Part shown: positions 1-11,649 of the stretch, piece by piece | Position numbering within the stretch: the stretch's first letter is position 1 | Layout: every line of letters starts with the position of its first letter | Assembly: GCA_014526335.1 (NCBI GenBank) | Contig: JACTAT010000107.1 | Span: 331,973 to 395,972, forward strand | Direction of reading: 5' to 3' | DNA: 64,000 nucleotides | Origin: Chrysaora quinquecirrha | Taxonomy: Eukaryota; Cnidaria; Scyphozoa; Semaeostomeae; Pelagiidae | Translations under genes and position numbers: made by a program | Notes under the pieces: generated by a model | What the model was told of the DNA's origin: nothing | Database searches by the model: none | What the model saw: only the letters and a program-made list of their open reading frames with translations

Positions 1-477
1 CTGAATCAGTATATTACTGACCTGTTGGAAAAATTCTGTCTTGGTTTTTAATCAGACGTCGCGTTTAAAATAAGGTTAAATACCAACCACTTTGTACTGA
101 TTTTAGGCAACCTCTCCAGGCAGCAATTCTACCTCCGAACCGAGTGACTTTTTGTGCGAGGCTGAGTCAAAGAGTAAAACAGTTTTCCTGGAAATCGACC
201 AGAAAAGACAAAAGAGTCAGCTCGCACCTAGCTCGCATTAACAAAAGCGCTGGCAGCTGAAAACGAAACTTTTCTAAACTGAAATAAAATCGCAATTTTA
301 ACCAAGTTACAGGCCTGTCAAAGGCTTCAAAAAAGAGATACTGCACTGCCCAGACAGGATGGGGATCTAATTAAAGAAAGCGCATCTCTAGATTGCCCAG
401 GTAAAAAGCCTTTTGTGTACAATCGCACAATGGGCAAAAACAATGGGCAATCTAATTTAAATATAAGCAAATTAGAA
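1..477. other. No gene recognised
   Basis: I see no conserved coding, RNA gene or clear repeat in this stretch. Short open frames here have no recognisable motifs. Confidence 0.4.
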
Positions 478-590
478 TATAAGTCTATCCCTTGCCCGTC
501 TCTGACCACTGCCTTGCAAGGGCCACCACCTCAAGGACCTCTGCCTCAAGGATCTTGGCCTTAATGGACTGTGAATTCAATTTGTTGAGA
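478..590 (+). repeat. CTTGCCCGT/CCACCGCCTC dispersed repeat, copy 1
   Basis: This block starts 'CTATCCCTTGCCCGTCTCTG' and continues with CCACYRCCTC-like phrases. Related blocks lie at about 2026, 44775, 45060 and 47005. In every copy a degenerate short-period array follows, so this looks like the head of a composite repeat. Function is unknown and no protein is recognised. Confidence 0.6.
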
Positions 591-1130
591 AACGTCATTC
601 CAATCATGTTCCTCTTCCACACTCCTGTTCCTGGATGTGTATCTCTACTTAGCTCATTGTTGCTGGTCTTGAGTCTTTTTCCTTGGTCATAGTCCGGGGT
701 CCTGTTTCCTGGTGCGAATGAAGGCCCTGTTTTCTGTTTTGGTCCAATATCCTTAGTGCATGGTGATGTTTCAAAGCTTGAAATTAGTTAGTGTACTGCA
801 GTCCTCTTTCTCTATGATCTGTTCTTTAGTCCTAACATTATTCATTGTCTTCACTCCTGTTCCCTGGTCCTGTTCCCCAGTCATGTTATTGTTCATGTTC
901 CTTAGTTCGGAAATTATTCATGTTCTTCAGTTTTATTCCTTGGTCTTGTTCCCCAGTCATGTTATTGTTCTGTTCCCTAGTTCAGAAATTATTTGTGGTC
1001 TTTAGTCCAGTTCTATGATCCTGTTCCTCACTCTTGTTATTGTTCATTATCTGTAGTTCTCAGTGTTCCTCAGCGTTTTCCACAGTTCAGTTCGTTCATT
1101 CGAGTTTTTATGTTCCGAAGAAAATTTTAC
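590..1130 (+). repeat. Degenerate GGTCCTGTTCC array with 75-bp units
   Basis: Phrases such as 'ggtcctgttcc' and 'gttattgttc' recur. Three better-preserved units start near 866, 942 and 1017, giving a period of about 75-76 bp. A related array follows the same head repeat at 44870-45620. The short open frames across the array come from the repeat and are not genes. Confidence 0.6.
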
Positions 1131-1134
1131 CCTT

Positions 1135-1785
1135 CTAGCTGTCCTTGTTTCCTGCCTTGTGAAAGGATTCCCCAAAGATCCATGATAGAAAACATAGCAA
1201 AATAGATTGAACGCATTCTCCGTCTGATCGTGAAGAACTCGGGTGTACTGCAGAATATTGTTTTTAGGTCTTGTGGTAGTCGATCTGTCTCGGTCTTATT
1301 ATAGTGAGATACTGCTATCGAGGCAGCTTAAACTTCGTGATGGCATTTGGAATGGGTTTCATTGGCTTTCAAATGCACTCTTCAAAAACCATTTTAAAAG
1401 GGTTTTTGTTTGTTACCCTTGAATTAAATGTACTTCTGAATAAGCTTTTGAAATCTGGTAATGGCACTTTGTTTCAATTAGAAGGTTTAAAAGCATTTGC
1501 ACAACGCCATTCAAGCCAGTTGACTGAATATGCATGCAAACATGGACTTTGTTTGAGGAACTTTGATTGAAAAATATTAATACCAAACGAATTTCAAAAA
1601 AATTCCGAAGCAATTTTTAGTCATTGAGACATCTCCTTGAAAACCGCAGAAATATAAAATTCTGATGGAAAGAGATTATCCCCTAATTGAAATCGATCTC
1701 CTGCCTCCGACAACCAGCATCAGGAAACAGGACGCCTTATCAAGAGAGCTATTTATACGGGTTTTCTGATTTTGATAATTCCTTC
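1135..1785. other. No gene recognised
   Basis: An 88-codon open frame at 1304-1570 (+) shows no motif that I recognise and lacks repeat structure or good splice signals. I would not call it a gene. Confidence 0.35.
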
Positions 1786-1788
1786 ACA

Positions 1789-1978
1789 CAAACAATCAGG
1801 CGATTGTTCAAACAGGCACCAATGACGCACATCAAAGAAAGGTTAGCCCGACTTACGCCCTAAATAGCAGAAGTAAGTGAAAAACTACAGGGCCATGACA
1901 AACACCTACCCTACAGGCAGCAGAGCAGCATGAAAGTCTCAAAAGCCTACCATTGGCAACTTTGGAGGAGTGAATGAG
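1789..1978 (+). pseudogene. Repeated coding-like module, copy A
   Basis: Read with one frameshift and one in-frame stop, this stretch matches the open module at 49262-49448: it has 'RLFKQAPMTH', then a KE.LA..TP phrase, then 'TPTLQAAEQ', and it ends in LEE before a stop. A third related copy lies near 46790. Agreement at protein level across copies suggests a once-coding piece carried by a repeat. I do not recognise the family, and its role is unknown. Confidence 0.5.
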
Positions 1979-2025
1979 ATGAAATCGGTTTCCATGGAAA
2001 TTACCATTTTATTATAGTAGACTAT

Positions 2026-2130
2026 CCCTTGCCCGTAAAAGACCACTGTTTTGTGAGGACCACCGCCTCGCACAAACTCTGGCAATTCGACTTCCACCTC
2101 AAAGGCATTGTGCATTGAGGTGGCTATATT
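2026..2130 (+). repeat. CTTGCCCGT/CCACCGCCTC dispersed repeat, copy 2
   Basis: It matches the block at 47005-47110, including the tail 'ctatatttgctgttaatct'. In both places a TTAATC-type array follows, which shows that the two loci are copies of one composite repeat. Confidence 0.6.
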
Positions 2131-2455
2131 TGCTGTTAATCTGAATTAGAATCATAATCCAAATCTTTATCTTAAACCTTGATCTTGATCTTAATCTCTA
2201 TGTTAGCCTTAATCTTAATTTTAGTCTTCAACTAAACTGGAATCTTAATCTTAACTTCTACCTGAATTGGAATATCAATCTGAATGTTAATGTTAATGTT
2301 AATGTTAATGTTAATGTTTATGTTAATGTTAATGTTAATGTTAATGTTAATGTTAATGTTAATGTTAATGTTAATGTTAATGTTAATGTTAATGTTAATG
2401 TTAACCTGAATCATTATAATAGTCTTAATTGTAATCTGAATCTGAATGTTGAATT
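2130..2455 (+). repeat. TTAATC/TTAATG short-period array
   Basis: Degenerate hexamers (ttaatc, cttaat) lead into a nearly perfect TTAATG run at about 2281-2405. The long ORF of alternating Asn-Ile on the minus strand is a by-product of the hexamer. The array resumes on the far side of the PLE fragment at 2456-2905, so the PLE tail was probably inserted into it. Confidence 0.8.
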
Positions 2456-2905
2456 CGAGAGCATTTGATCACGGACAAAAACTCTCATATTTTTAAACAT
2501 TTAAACGAATCGCCTTCTTGTCGCCCTCTTTGCTCTGAGGATAGTTTTTCCATTCTGGACAGCGCTAACAGCTCTTTCACCCTTAAGATCAAGGAAGCGC
2601 TTCACATCTCTTGGGACAAACCTACGCTTAACAAACAGCTTTTTCATTATAACTTGCATCTTTCTTTTTAATTAACTTTATCTTTTCAATTCTATTTACT
2701 TATTCCCGATTGTACATTTTATTTACCTTTATAGTTACCGATTTAATTGTTTACCTCACGTGTGTTATTAGGTTATGCAATATATTATAGCTTTATTTAG
2801 TTCTTGTATTTACTTAATTCGCTTCATTCATGATGTAACTGAAGATGAACATAGTATGTTCGAAACATGTCTTGCAATTTAAAAATCGTCGTCTTTTTTG
2901 TGAAA
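2456..2905 (+). mobile_element. Penelope-like element, 5'-truncated 3' end
   Basis: The frame at 2465-2671 reads 'KNSHIFKHL' and 'LKIKEALHISW' before a stop. These are phrases of the segment that follows the GIY-YIG endonuclease in PLE proteins; the PLE at 51320 has a matching segment. The RT and the endonuclease core are missing, so this is a 5'-truncated insertion. About 170 bp past the stop there is a hammerhead-like motif. The copy sits inside a TTAAT hexamer array. Confidence 0.75.
2835..2875 (+). ncRNA. Hammerhead-ribozyme-like motif in PLE tail
   Basis: The order is CTGAAGA (fits CUGANGA), one extra T, a 7-bp stem GAACATA/TATGTTC, GAAA, then CATGTC. The stem III position reads ACATGT, which is self-complementary. 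Stem I (GTAA/TTGC) is only four pairs, one of them G-T. The extra T before stem II may weaken it, so activity is doubtful, but the layout matches the better motifs at 24774 and 61157. Confidence 0.5.
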
Positions 2906-3200
2906 TTTTTGAAATTGAAATGAAAGTTAAGGTGAGAATTAAAATTGGAGCTAACAATAAAACTAAAACAAATATCAACATTAATTTTATCTTTACTCTT
3001 AATTTGCATTTGCAACAAAATTTGCATTTGTAATGCATGTCAGTGTTATAAAAAATGAATCCTTATGTTAATCAAAATCTCATTCCTATTCTTAATCCTA
3101 ATTTAAATGTTGTCTTAATTTTAAACCAAGTGGAACCCAATCTTAAACTTAAAATAAATCTTAATCTTTTTCCAAATTTTGAAGCCAACAGAAATCCAAA
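2906..3200. repeat. Degenerate TTAAT-type array, continued
   Basis: Weak repeats such as 'aatcttaat' and 'cttaatttt' continue the array seen before the PLE fragment. No gene is seen. Confidence 0.45.
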
Positions 3201-3306
3201 AATAACCCTTATGTTATAGAAAATAATAGTAGTTTAATAGTAAACCACAAGCAAACCGTTAATGTTCAGACATCAATTTATCTTCAAAAATTATAATTTG
3301 TATTAC

Positions 3307-3405
3307 CTTGATTGGATAGACAACAGATTCTTTTACTAAACGCTTTGCCTCATCGAGACCAATGATGTCATTCCATCTAACATTTGGTTTTTCAAGATAA
3401 ATATC
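3307..3405 (-). CDS. KATNAL2: KATNAL2-like AAA ATPase, exon at start of AAA domain
   Basis: This 99-bp exon is bounded by an AG acceptor ('tttttacag') and a GT donor ('gtaata'). It encodes 33 residues including '[18 protein letters not shown]' and 'VVYPIK', the strongly conserved entry to the AAA domain of katanin p60 A-like 2. The family are microtubule-severing or cilia/centriole-linked ATPases. It starts and ends in phase 0 and joins in frame to the exon at 8173. The Walker A, Walker B and later exons were not found between here and position 1, so they lie outside the window or are lost. Confidence 0.85.
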
Positions 3406-3791
3406 CTGTAAAAATTTCAGAAAAAATATATACAGAAAAATAAAAGGCAAGGGAGCAAAGCCGGATTGATATTTCTTTTGCTTCCTTAGATAATTTCGTT
3501 TGTTCTTTTGTCTCTTCCAAGAGCTATAGTCGAATTTAGGACTGTCGAGTCCTAAATGAGTGTAAATGCGGGGTGACGGACAGTTTTACGTGTTGGTTTA
3601 TCTCCTTCTCACTTTATAGCGGTAAGTTAGAATCAAGAAAACTTCCAATCATTATCTTTCGGTTAGCCAAGCGGGTTTCCTCGAATTGATAGCAAAGAAA
3701 ATATTCAAAGTAACGTTTTTGTGAATTTTCGCCTAAGACGGTGGGTAGAAACATTGTTTTTCATGGCGTTTCAGACCCGGTAGTTTTAGGC

Positions 3792-4211
3792 AATACACCT
3801 TTTCAACTAAGAGCCTCGTTTTCAAAATTTACGAAAATTTGTTCGTATCCAAATTTTGACCCCAGATTCAGATTAAGCACATTCATTTTGGTATTGAGGG
3901 AAATTTTTACTCCTCTAGTCCTTACGGTGTTGATTTTATAGCAATTAAAAGTCTGCAAATTTATAAAGGATTTGACCGTGAAAAATCGTTCGGGGTAAAA
4001 TTTTACACCCCCAGTCATTTTTCACGGTCAAATCCCTTACAAATTTTCAAATTTTTAATCGCTATAAAATAAACATCGTAAGGACTAGAGGAGTAAGAAT
4101 TTGCCTCAACACTAAAACGAAGGTGCTGAATTCGAATATGAAGTCAAAATGTTTCTACAAGGCAATTCTCAATTTTTTTGAAAACGAGGCCGTTAGTTGA
4201 AAAGGTGTATT
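3792..4211. mobile_element. Palindromic MITE (fold-back), copy 1
   Basis: A nearly perfect palindrome of about 420 bp. It begins 'aatacaccttttcaacta' and ends with the reverse complement; the centre carries 'ttgaccgtgaaaaat' and its complement. It has no coding capacity. Related copies lie at 16231 and 29262. No clear target-site duplication could be read. Confidence 0.8.
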
Positions 4212-5542
4212 ACAACCACTGACCATTGACATCACTGTAACCATGTGATATGAGAACGGGGCAGAAAACGTAAGTCCAGGAAGATAACCGTTCGATTATG
4301 AGTCGTTATTTTTTAGCATTCTAGCATTTATTTCAATAGCGATAACTAGAACTCAGGTGATCAGTCCACTTAAAGCCCTTTTATTAGTTAATTCATGATA
4401 GCAAAGCTTTTCAAAAACGCAGGACATTTGTGGGGTGCCCGTACAACAAGAGAGGCAAGGCATGATGAACAATAACAATGGCGTCGTGAACAAGGGCTGA
4501 AGCTGCGAACATGTTTTTAATTCTTGGATTGTATGAATAATTCTTTGTACTAAATGTTTTCAATTTAAATTTACTATGAACAAAGTAGAATTCCTTCAAA
4601 AGGACTTTTTATTGAGTTTAGAGGGTTAGTCAGATCCGATCCACGAAACATCAATTTATTTTCCAAGTTTTATGCCAGTTAGACCAACTGATCAGTGTTA
4701 AGGCTTCAGCTCCACAACATCATAACATTTGCGATAGAAAGGTTTTCACATTTGAGTGCAATGTTTGTTTGAGAAATTTTCTTTGCCAATTGCTGATTTG
4801 GGAACATTTGCCCAGGACACAAAATATGACGTCTGGCTTTATTTATGAACCTCTAGATACTAGAAAAAGGGGCTTATTTGCAAAAATGAATTTTACAGTG
4901 GGGGCTTATTCGAGGAGAGGGGCTGTTTAAAACTTCAATGGTTCCATTGTGTTTTTGATAGAATAGCAGAGACCAGTAACTTATCTGTATTCAACAATCA
5001 AAATCAACTGCTTGCCAACAGTCAATGACTGGTGGTATTTATTGGCTGCAAATATAGTTAAACCTGTCAGCTTTTTCAGTGTTTTAATTAGTTGAAAGAT
5101 GCGTTATAGACAAAAACAAATTCAAAAAGCCTCCGATTAATTCCACAAAGTCGGCCTAAACGAGGGGGGACTTATTTTCAAAAATGATTTCCTAGGTGGG
5201 GGCTTATTTGAGGGGGGCTTATTTGGAGTGTGGGGCTTTTTATCCTCTCTGGTTTTTTTAGCGTTTATGAAGTTGAATGAAATACACACGTTTTTCACGA
5301 GGAACGTTTTCCATACATTTATAAAAACGTGTATTTTAAACATATTTTTCAGGATGTGGCTACCAGTGTTCTCAAGACTTGATATTATGTTGAAGCAGCT
5401 CCGCTCCTTGTTTTTATTATGCTATCTACGTAAATAACATAACCCCCTAGCAATTTTCATACTACGGTTACTACTTTGGTTTGCTTTGATCATTTCGATG
5501 CTGAATTGTCAATGTCCAACATCAAAGAGAATGCCCGCTTGT
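4212..5542. other. Intronic, no gene recognised
   Basis: It lies within the presumed KATNAL2 intron. The only structure I see is a G-rich phrase like 'gggggcttatttgagg', repeated at about 4870-4925 and 5160-5235. No coding motif is seen. Confidence 0.4.
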
Positions 5543-5640
5543 ATTTCTCACTGTCTCCTCCGCATCACCATCAGCTCCAATGAGGACTGTAGGATAGTGT
5601 TCGGATAAAGAAAAATTTAGACTTAGGGTTATTCCAATGG
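5543..5640 (+). repeat. Fragment of the 32.4-kb fold-back repeat
   Basis: It shares 'gtgttcggata' followed by 'atttagacttaggg', and an upstream 'tctcctccgc', with the right arm of the inverted repeat at 32378-33008. It is a single partial arm. Confidence 0.55.
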
Positions 5641-6790
5641 AAGAGTGGAATGTAAAAATGTATTAAACAATAAAGATACGTCCAACAATTACTTGAAAGT
5701 AAAATTAAATTTGATTTCAATCTGATTTTAAATACATCAAATTGAATTTTCATAATTTTCACCACAAAGTGAGTCAACTTTTTCAACTGCTAATTTTGTA
5801 CAAAAACGAAAAGGTGCGATTTAATCTTCAAATGCAAAGAAACAAAACTTTTTCATTTCTATTCGAAACTGCAAAGAAAGTCGAACATCTTTTGTTTGTT
5901 TTTTAAGCAATCGCCTAACTGAGATGAAAGGAAAACATAATTTTCTGAAATAGCGGTTCTTGGCCTGCTAAAAAGTTCACTCACCTCCAAAAACTTTCGA
6001 TACAAAATACCCGAAGCTCTCTCAAAACGCAACTTTGAGCAAGAATTTTATAATAAAAAGAAAGCTTAATGTATTTTCCATTTTAATGACAGAAATTTAT
6101 TGAGTCGTTCTTCGAAATATGGTACATAATATCGCTTTTATGATACCCACTGTAAATAATTTCTTGCAAAATATTTGGATGCACCACTCTTTAATTTCGT
6201 TGGATTATATCAGCAAATCAACCGATGTACAAGGATGTGTCAATTATTTAATGTGTTTGCGTGATAAATAGAAGCGTCCTTGACTGCTGTTTTGAAGTTT
6301 AGGCCAGTGAAGTTCACCGAAATTCGAACGTGGAAAAACCGTGAAACCATTGCATGAACACAAAATCGTGAAGTGTGAAAAAAGACTGACCCAAAAGTAT
6401 ATTTTCACCATCACAGACAGTGATAAGACTGTGATTTTTTTTACAATGAAGTGAGACTGTACAGAATTGATTTATTGTTAACTTTGACGGGAATATGTTT
6501 TCAGTGTTCTGAGGGCAACGATAAAAATTGTATACATAGTACACCATGAAAATTGACCACAATGCAAATAATTATGTGAAAATCAATTCTCATCCATAAA
6601 AATTATCCGAGTTTTTGTACTCTCCATAGGTCTATCTGCACTAATTTGTTTCTTCCTGAATAGACAAGATTTTTTATAACCAAACCATTTGCGCCCTTTG
6701 CATAAAGCCACAGCCACATGTAGTGCTGAGGGGTCAGGCTTTCGAATTTAACCGTTCACTTCTGACAATGCTGCGAAGAAAGATTCATTG
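5641..6790. other. Intronic, no gene recognised
   Basis: AT-rich sequence within the KATNAL2 span. I see no conserved coding or repeat structure. Confidence 0.35.
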
Positions 6791-6794
6791 GCCT

Positions 6795-7290
6795 AAAGAG
6801 ACGGCTGACAAATATGGCGAGATTAGATAGGTACAAGAAAACATGTCAACTAGGCCAAGCAATTTTGATGAGGTTCTGAAGAAGGTACTCGTCGAATATT
6901 TTCCAAATTTAGAAGAGATGACTGTAGCACATGTGTCCCTAAATGGCGAGGGCCTACTTGCATTGTGAGAATATTGATTCAATAGAAAGAAAGGCGAAGG
7001 CCTAGCTAGGTTGGAAGCACCAGTTTCTGTCGAAACCAACGGGTAACGGAGCCATATTGGAAAATAAATGAGAACTGTTCAGCAAGAATATGGATTTCAA
7101 AGCTTCGATCTGTTATCATTTACCTCCTCTCATCGAACTAGGAAATAATTGACGAGTATAGGAAATAATTGACGAGTATAGTATAGGTATATGAGTATAC
7201 CTTCTTCAGAGCCTCATCGAAATTGCTTGGCCTGGTTTGGCCCGTTTCCTCGCATCGATCTCGCCATCCTTTTCAACCGTTTCAGGTCGA
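6795..7290. repeat. Diverged inverted repeat with internal 20-bp duplication
   Basis: The segment at about 6795-6900 ('ggccaagcaattttgatgag') is roughly the reverse complement of about 7185-7290, with many mismatches. Between them 'ggaaataattgacgagtata' is repeated twice in tandem at 7141-7180. It may be an old MITE. Confidence 0.5.
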
Positions 7291-8172
7291 TGAATCTTTC
7301 ACTTCACAGCTTTCTCAAGTGTTTCAGTCATTTCATTTCATCTGCAACTGATTCAGGCTTTCTGACCGCGTTCGCCGCGGCCATGGCTCATAAACCATAG
7401 GCGGAAGTGCAGGCGTTTTTTTTTCAGAACGAGATTAGGTTCTCTTCGAACCAGAGTCTCATACTCTCTTCCCTCTGTCTCTCCCTTTCCCTTTCCTTTC
7501 TTTTTTCTTAGAGACTCCGGCACCCAGGGTAAGCTATAAGCTGCCTATTTTTAAAAAAGAGAAAGAGGGAATAGACCGTTTCAAAGAGGTCTGGGTCGGG
7601 TTCCAGAGGATTCTCTTACTCAAGATCTCTACAATTTTCCAGAAAAATGCCGTGCCGACCTAAACGTCTGTAAAAAGTTCTATAGGGAAACATGGGAACG
7701 ATGGGAATTTCTAGCCTTGGAAACAAGGGATCTCTTAAAGGGAAACATTCAATTTTGCATCTCATTTCTTCGGGTTCGGGTTTTTTAAATGTAAGAAACC
7801 TAGCCAAGTCTACTGTTTGCTGAATTTTTGCACAATGCTTCCAAATTCTTGTTTTGCCGAGGAAATCAAGTCGTCATGGTAATATCATTGGGAAAGAAGT
7901 CGTGTGATGCAGTGATAGCTATAGGCTTACAGACAGTATGTTAAACAAAAGTACAGTTTGCTGATAAACAACATTAACCAGCAGCTAAGGAGGCCGATTA
8001 ACATTACTATAGGCAAGGAGAATTTCTTGCTGGGTTAAAAGACAGAACAACTGTTAAATGGAAGAGATTATGTAACAAAGCTTTCCTTGCACGTTGTTTC
8101 TTTGACATTGGAATATTGCACACAAAAATTGAGCTTGAATTCTATGCGAATCTCAGTTGAAGTTATTCATAC

Positions 8173-8250
8173 CTTACTAATAACAGCAGCTAAATCCCTC
8201 CATTCCCCTGATACACCAGCAAATCCAGAAAGAGGTTTAAGAAGCCGCTC
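8173..8250 (-). CDS. KATNAL2: KATNAL2-like AAA ATPase, linker exon
   Basis: This 78-bp exon encodes 26 residues including 'ERLLKPLSGF' and 'WRDLAAVISK', the conserved linker just before the AAA domain in KATNAL2 proteins. The acceptor is 'ccaacag' and the donor 'gtatga'. It is in phase 0 at both ends and joins directly to the exon at 3307-3405, which begins with the next conserved residues (DIYLEKPN). This placement supports one minus-strand gene running from at least 14392 to 3307. Confidence 0.85.
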
Positions 8251-8790
8251 CTGTTGGCAGGGAAAAATGGAGCTCAATCTAGTGTCGGATTTGTAAAACG
8301 ATGTATTGATTTTATTCATAAAAAGAAAACTTTCCTTTCAAACTTAATGGACAAAAGTACTCGAACAGTCATCAAAAATGATCAACAACAATGGCCTTAA
8401 GAATAAAAATGGCTGGATGACAAGAAATTTTCACAGATTTTGCTTTATAAAGACGGAAACGTATCTTTCGGACTTCCTTTATCGCTTTTTGATACCTATG
8501 GTAAAAATTTACTTTTAATAGAATTTAATACCTTGCTAGCAACAACTTGTTTGTTTTCCTGAATTATATCAACATATCGTAGGAATATTCGTCAGTCTAC
8601 TTATAATTGAAAGTCAATATTTCGCGTCCAAATTTCGTGTAATCGTTGCATGGTTGCAAGACATGGTTCTGCTGATGGCCATTTTGATGACCCTGCGAAT
8701 ACATTTGTCAATTAGGCTAACATAGGAACGAGATGTTTCTACCGCTGTGCAAAGGGCATTTCGGCCTAACAAAACTTGTAGGTGAGCGAA

Positions 8791-8859
8791 ATGGCGGCTG
8801 CTGCCCTAAACTATGATGGCAGAGCCCAAAGCCTTCTCTACCGTCGACAGGTGGGGAAG
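8791..8859 (+). other. Possible first coding exon (weak)
   Basis: An ATG in good context (gcgaaATGG) opens 23 codons beginning MAAAALNYDGRAQ and reaching AAG before a GTGAAT donor-like site. The sequence is less AT-rich than its surroundings. It lies within the KATNAL2 intron on the opposite strand. No downstream partner exon was identified, so this is only a candidate. Confidence 0.2.
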
Positions 8860-10004
8860 GTGAATGTTCTTGTTATAATTTCAGGATTCTCGGAGGTATT
8901 CTGAAAGCTTCAAAATTAATGAGCTGTTGCTTTATGAGAAATCAAGGTTTCAACGCAATAGTTACATTTTAAAAAATTACATTTCTCCAAAACAGGTCCA
9001 AGTGACATCAAGATATCTACTGCAGAACATGTCAAGGGTGTGAGTAACATTTTTCTTGTGGTCAGTATTTCGGAAAAATTTGCGTTTATTTTAATTTCTA
9101 CTTTATTTTTCATCTGAATTTTATTCCGTTTACGTGAAAATTTAGGTCTTAAACGATTAGTAATTAAATATTTAAAGTTGGGTAGTCAGTGAGCACTGTT
9201 CTATTAGATTAAATACAATCAAGGCTATCTAGACAATACATCAAAATATTTCAAAGATAACTAATAGCAGAAAATATGACAAACTTCAGCAGTATCATTA
9301 TCTCAGCAAAAATGAAGAGATAAAAAAATTCGGTGCAAAGAAAAGAAAAATGACAAGCAAATGCAAATTTTCCAAAAATACTTGCCCTCAAAAAGTGTTA
9401 CCTGCACCATGGACATGTCGTCAAGCAAAAATCTTGGTGTGGCTTGGCCTAGTTTGGGGGAATTTACGTTTTTCGAAACAAATATATTCGTGAGAAAACC
9501 TGATCCCTCGGAATATAATGTGATTACATGAGCCTCAATTTCAAAGTAAAACTATTGCAAATCCAGAAAGTTCCAGAAAGAAAACACTTTCGATAATGAG
9601 AATTTTAATTCAAGTCGTTGACTTTTCGGACGTGCCGGTATCGGAGAGGGCAAAGGCCTCTGTCATCAGGTTCTAGGCCATAAAGTTAATTTGCAATTTT
9701 TGTTGGCAAAGGTGCTCTTCTTTGTATATCGGCTACCGCTCATAGAATTGCGCATACACTTCAAATCGTTCTTATGTTTACCAGGCTCGCAATAATATTT
9801 AACACATTTGATACACTCGTACTTTTTTCTGCGAGATCAAATTATAAGAAACAAGTACCGGGATTTTCAAATATTAAGAAGCTTCCAATATTAGAACTAA
9901 AGTGTTAAGAATATGTTGTCAGCGTTTTAATAAAACAATTAAAACAATAAGGGTTATGACTATTCGTAGATTAAAGTTAATAATTACATGCAGAATGAAC
10001 AAAC
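8860..10004. other. Intronic, no confident exon
   Basis: At least one further short KATNAL2 exon would be expected between the exons at 10005 and 8250. A candidate on the minus strand at about 9401-9447 has AG and GT borders, but I could not match it to the family, so it is not called. Confidence 0.35.
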
Positions 10005-10136
10005 CTTTTCAGGAGACCCGCTAGCATTTTCTTCTTCAGATGTTGCCTTGTTTTGAGTGTAAACTGGTTTGATCTCCAGCTCAATATCAACATCCGATCT
10101 GGTTGAGTTTTTAAGGTCTGCAGACTTTGTTCCTGG
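10005..10136 (-). CDS. KATNAL2: KATNAL2-like AAA ATPase, variable linker exon
   Basis: A 132-bp exon, phase 0 at both ends, bounded by a 'tttag' acceptor and a 'gtttgt' donor. It encodes a low-complexity acidic and Ser-rich linker including 'DIELEIKPVYTQNK'. This region is poorly conserved in KATNAL2 proteins, so assignment rests mainly on strand, phase and position between the conserved exons at 8173 and 14296. Confidence 0.6.
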
Positions 10137-10222
10137 CTAAATTACAAGAAAAATATCCCTTTATGATCAGAAGCTGAATTATGATACAATTTTATGGTAC
10201 GAGAACAAAGGAGTGTACGGAC

Positions 10223-10331
10223 CTTACGCGAATTAGATTTTGCTTCCCTCTTCTTAGTGTCACTAGATGGACGTTTACTTTTCTTTGTTGTGGCATCAGA
10301 CGTTCTCTCAATTCTTGGCAGCGAATAAGAG
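10223..10331 (-). CDS. KATNAL2: KATNAL2-like AAA ATPase, basic linker exon
   Basis: A 109-bp exon between a 'ttttaag' acceptor and a 'gtccgt' donor. The frame that ends in phase 0 reads 'YSLPRIERTSDATTKKSKR', a Ser/Lys-rich segment resembling the LPKI-containing linker of KATNAL2. It needs two bases from a preceding exon, while the exon at 13618 leaves one base, so at least one small exon between them is still unidentified. Confidence 0.6.
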
Positions 10332-11640
10332 CTTAAAAGGGATATAAAAATACTTATTGCTGAGAGACAAGATTCACAAAAATAAAAGAAACAGAGGGCA
10401 AGAGTAAAACAGATTCCAAATAATTAAAAATTATTTAAATTTGACTAACTACTCTGTTTTTAAGCGCAAGATGTGCAGGGTCGCTCATAAATAGGGCGGG
10501 TGGTTTTTACTACATAAAATGAACAAGTTAATATCATGTGCTCAATTCTCTCCCTAATACGTCTCTTAGTCCCATTGAAAAATTTAATTCTAAAAGAATT
10601 ACACGGAGAAAGATAAATCTCAAAGATAGTCTCAACGTTCTCCGCTGTCATCTATTTTAACCTTAACTCAAAGTCACATGACCACTAATTTTTTCCACTT
10701 TCACAGCAATTGTGTCACATAAATTCTTTATTAGCGTGGAATTAAAAAATCAAAAGGTTTCCAGGGAACATTTCCATTTTTCGCCAGGGTATTAACCCAC
10801 TTTGGTAGCGCCTTGGTAAATGACAAAGTATCATCTGTGTAGTAATACTATGTAGCTTGTGTAAGAAATGAAAAAAAATCTACGATATAGATATAGAAAT
10901 AAAACAAAGTAGGTCCTAGTCTAAGCGCTTCGTGGTACTCATGAAATAGCTGTGGGAAATGGGCTGTATGTGATATCTATACGAACGGCTTGTTTCCAAG
11001 TTTTAGAAAAAAGAAAATAAACACCAAAGAATACTCGTCTAAAAAGGTATGCAGCTTAGCAGCTAATTGGTATATTACAAGGTAGGCAATCGATTGTTGC
11101 AGAAAGGTCTACCAAGATGTGTTGAGTACCATGTGATTTCCTACACGCAGCAATGAGCTTCAAAGCAATTTCTTGAAGACGATGAGTTAACAGAGGACAT
11201 TCTACGTTAGTAAATTTAAGTTCACGCTAAGCATGCGCTAGTTGCCAGGCTAATTCGTTCCCAATCCTTTTACCCTACCTCGTGGTGCACACATGATCGC
11301 CAGTCATTAGCAATTTGTCGATGTTCAGAGAGTGGACATGCATTATCAAGACAGTACTCCAAAAATCTGAAATCATAAGGAAAATCTCCCACCCAACCTA
11401 CCCATATGTGATATTTCAGAAAGGAAAGCGACAGAAAATTAGAAAGGGCCCTTGACTACCAGAAAATAACTCAACATCCATAAACACTACAAGTATCGCT
11501 TGCAGCAAGTGATTCTTGTTAAAGCCTTTTTGTACACAGCTTAAGGGGCAAGTGAGACGACAAAGATTTTTTGAAGATTTTCTCCCAACCTTTCCTTTGT
11601 TCTACGAGCAAAATGATTGGCTGAGCCAGGATATAAACAA
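10332..11640. other. Intronic, no gene recognised
   Basis: AT-rich sequence without recognisable coding or repeat content. A 63-codon minus-strand frame at 10460-10651 shows no family motif. Confidence 0.35.
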
Positions 11641-11649
11641 ATTTTGCTG

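Noticed and set aside
2232..2414. 60-codon Asn-Ile repeat protein
   Set aside because: Translation of the TTAATG hexamer array.
2130..2455. Telomere-like repeat
   Set aside because: The hexamer is TTAATG/TTAATC, not TTAGGG, and lies internally among dispersed repeats.
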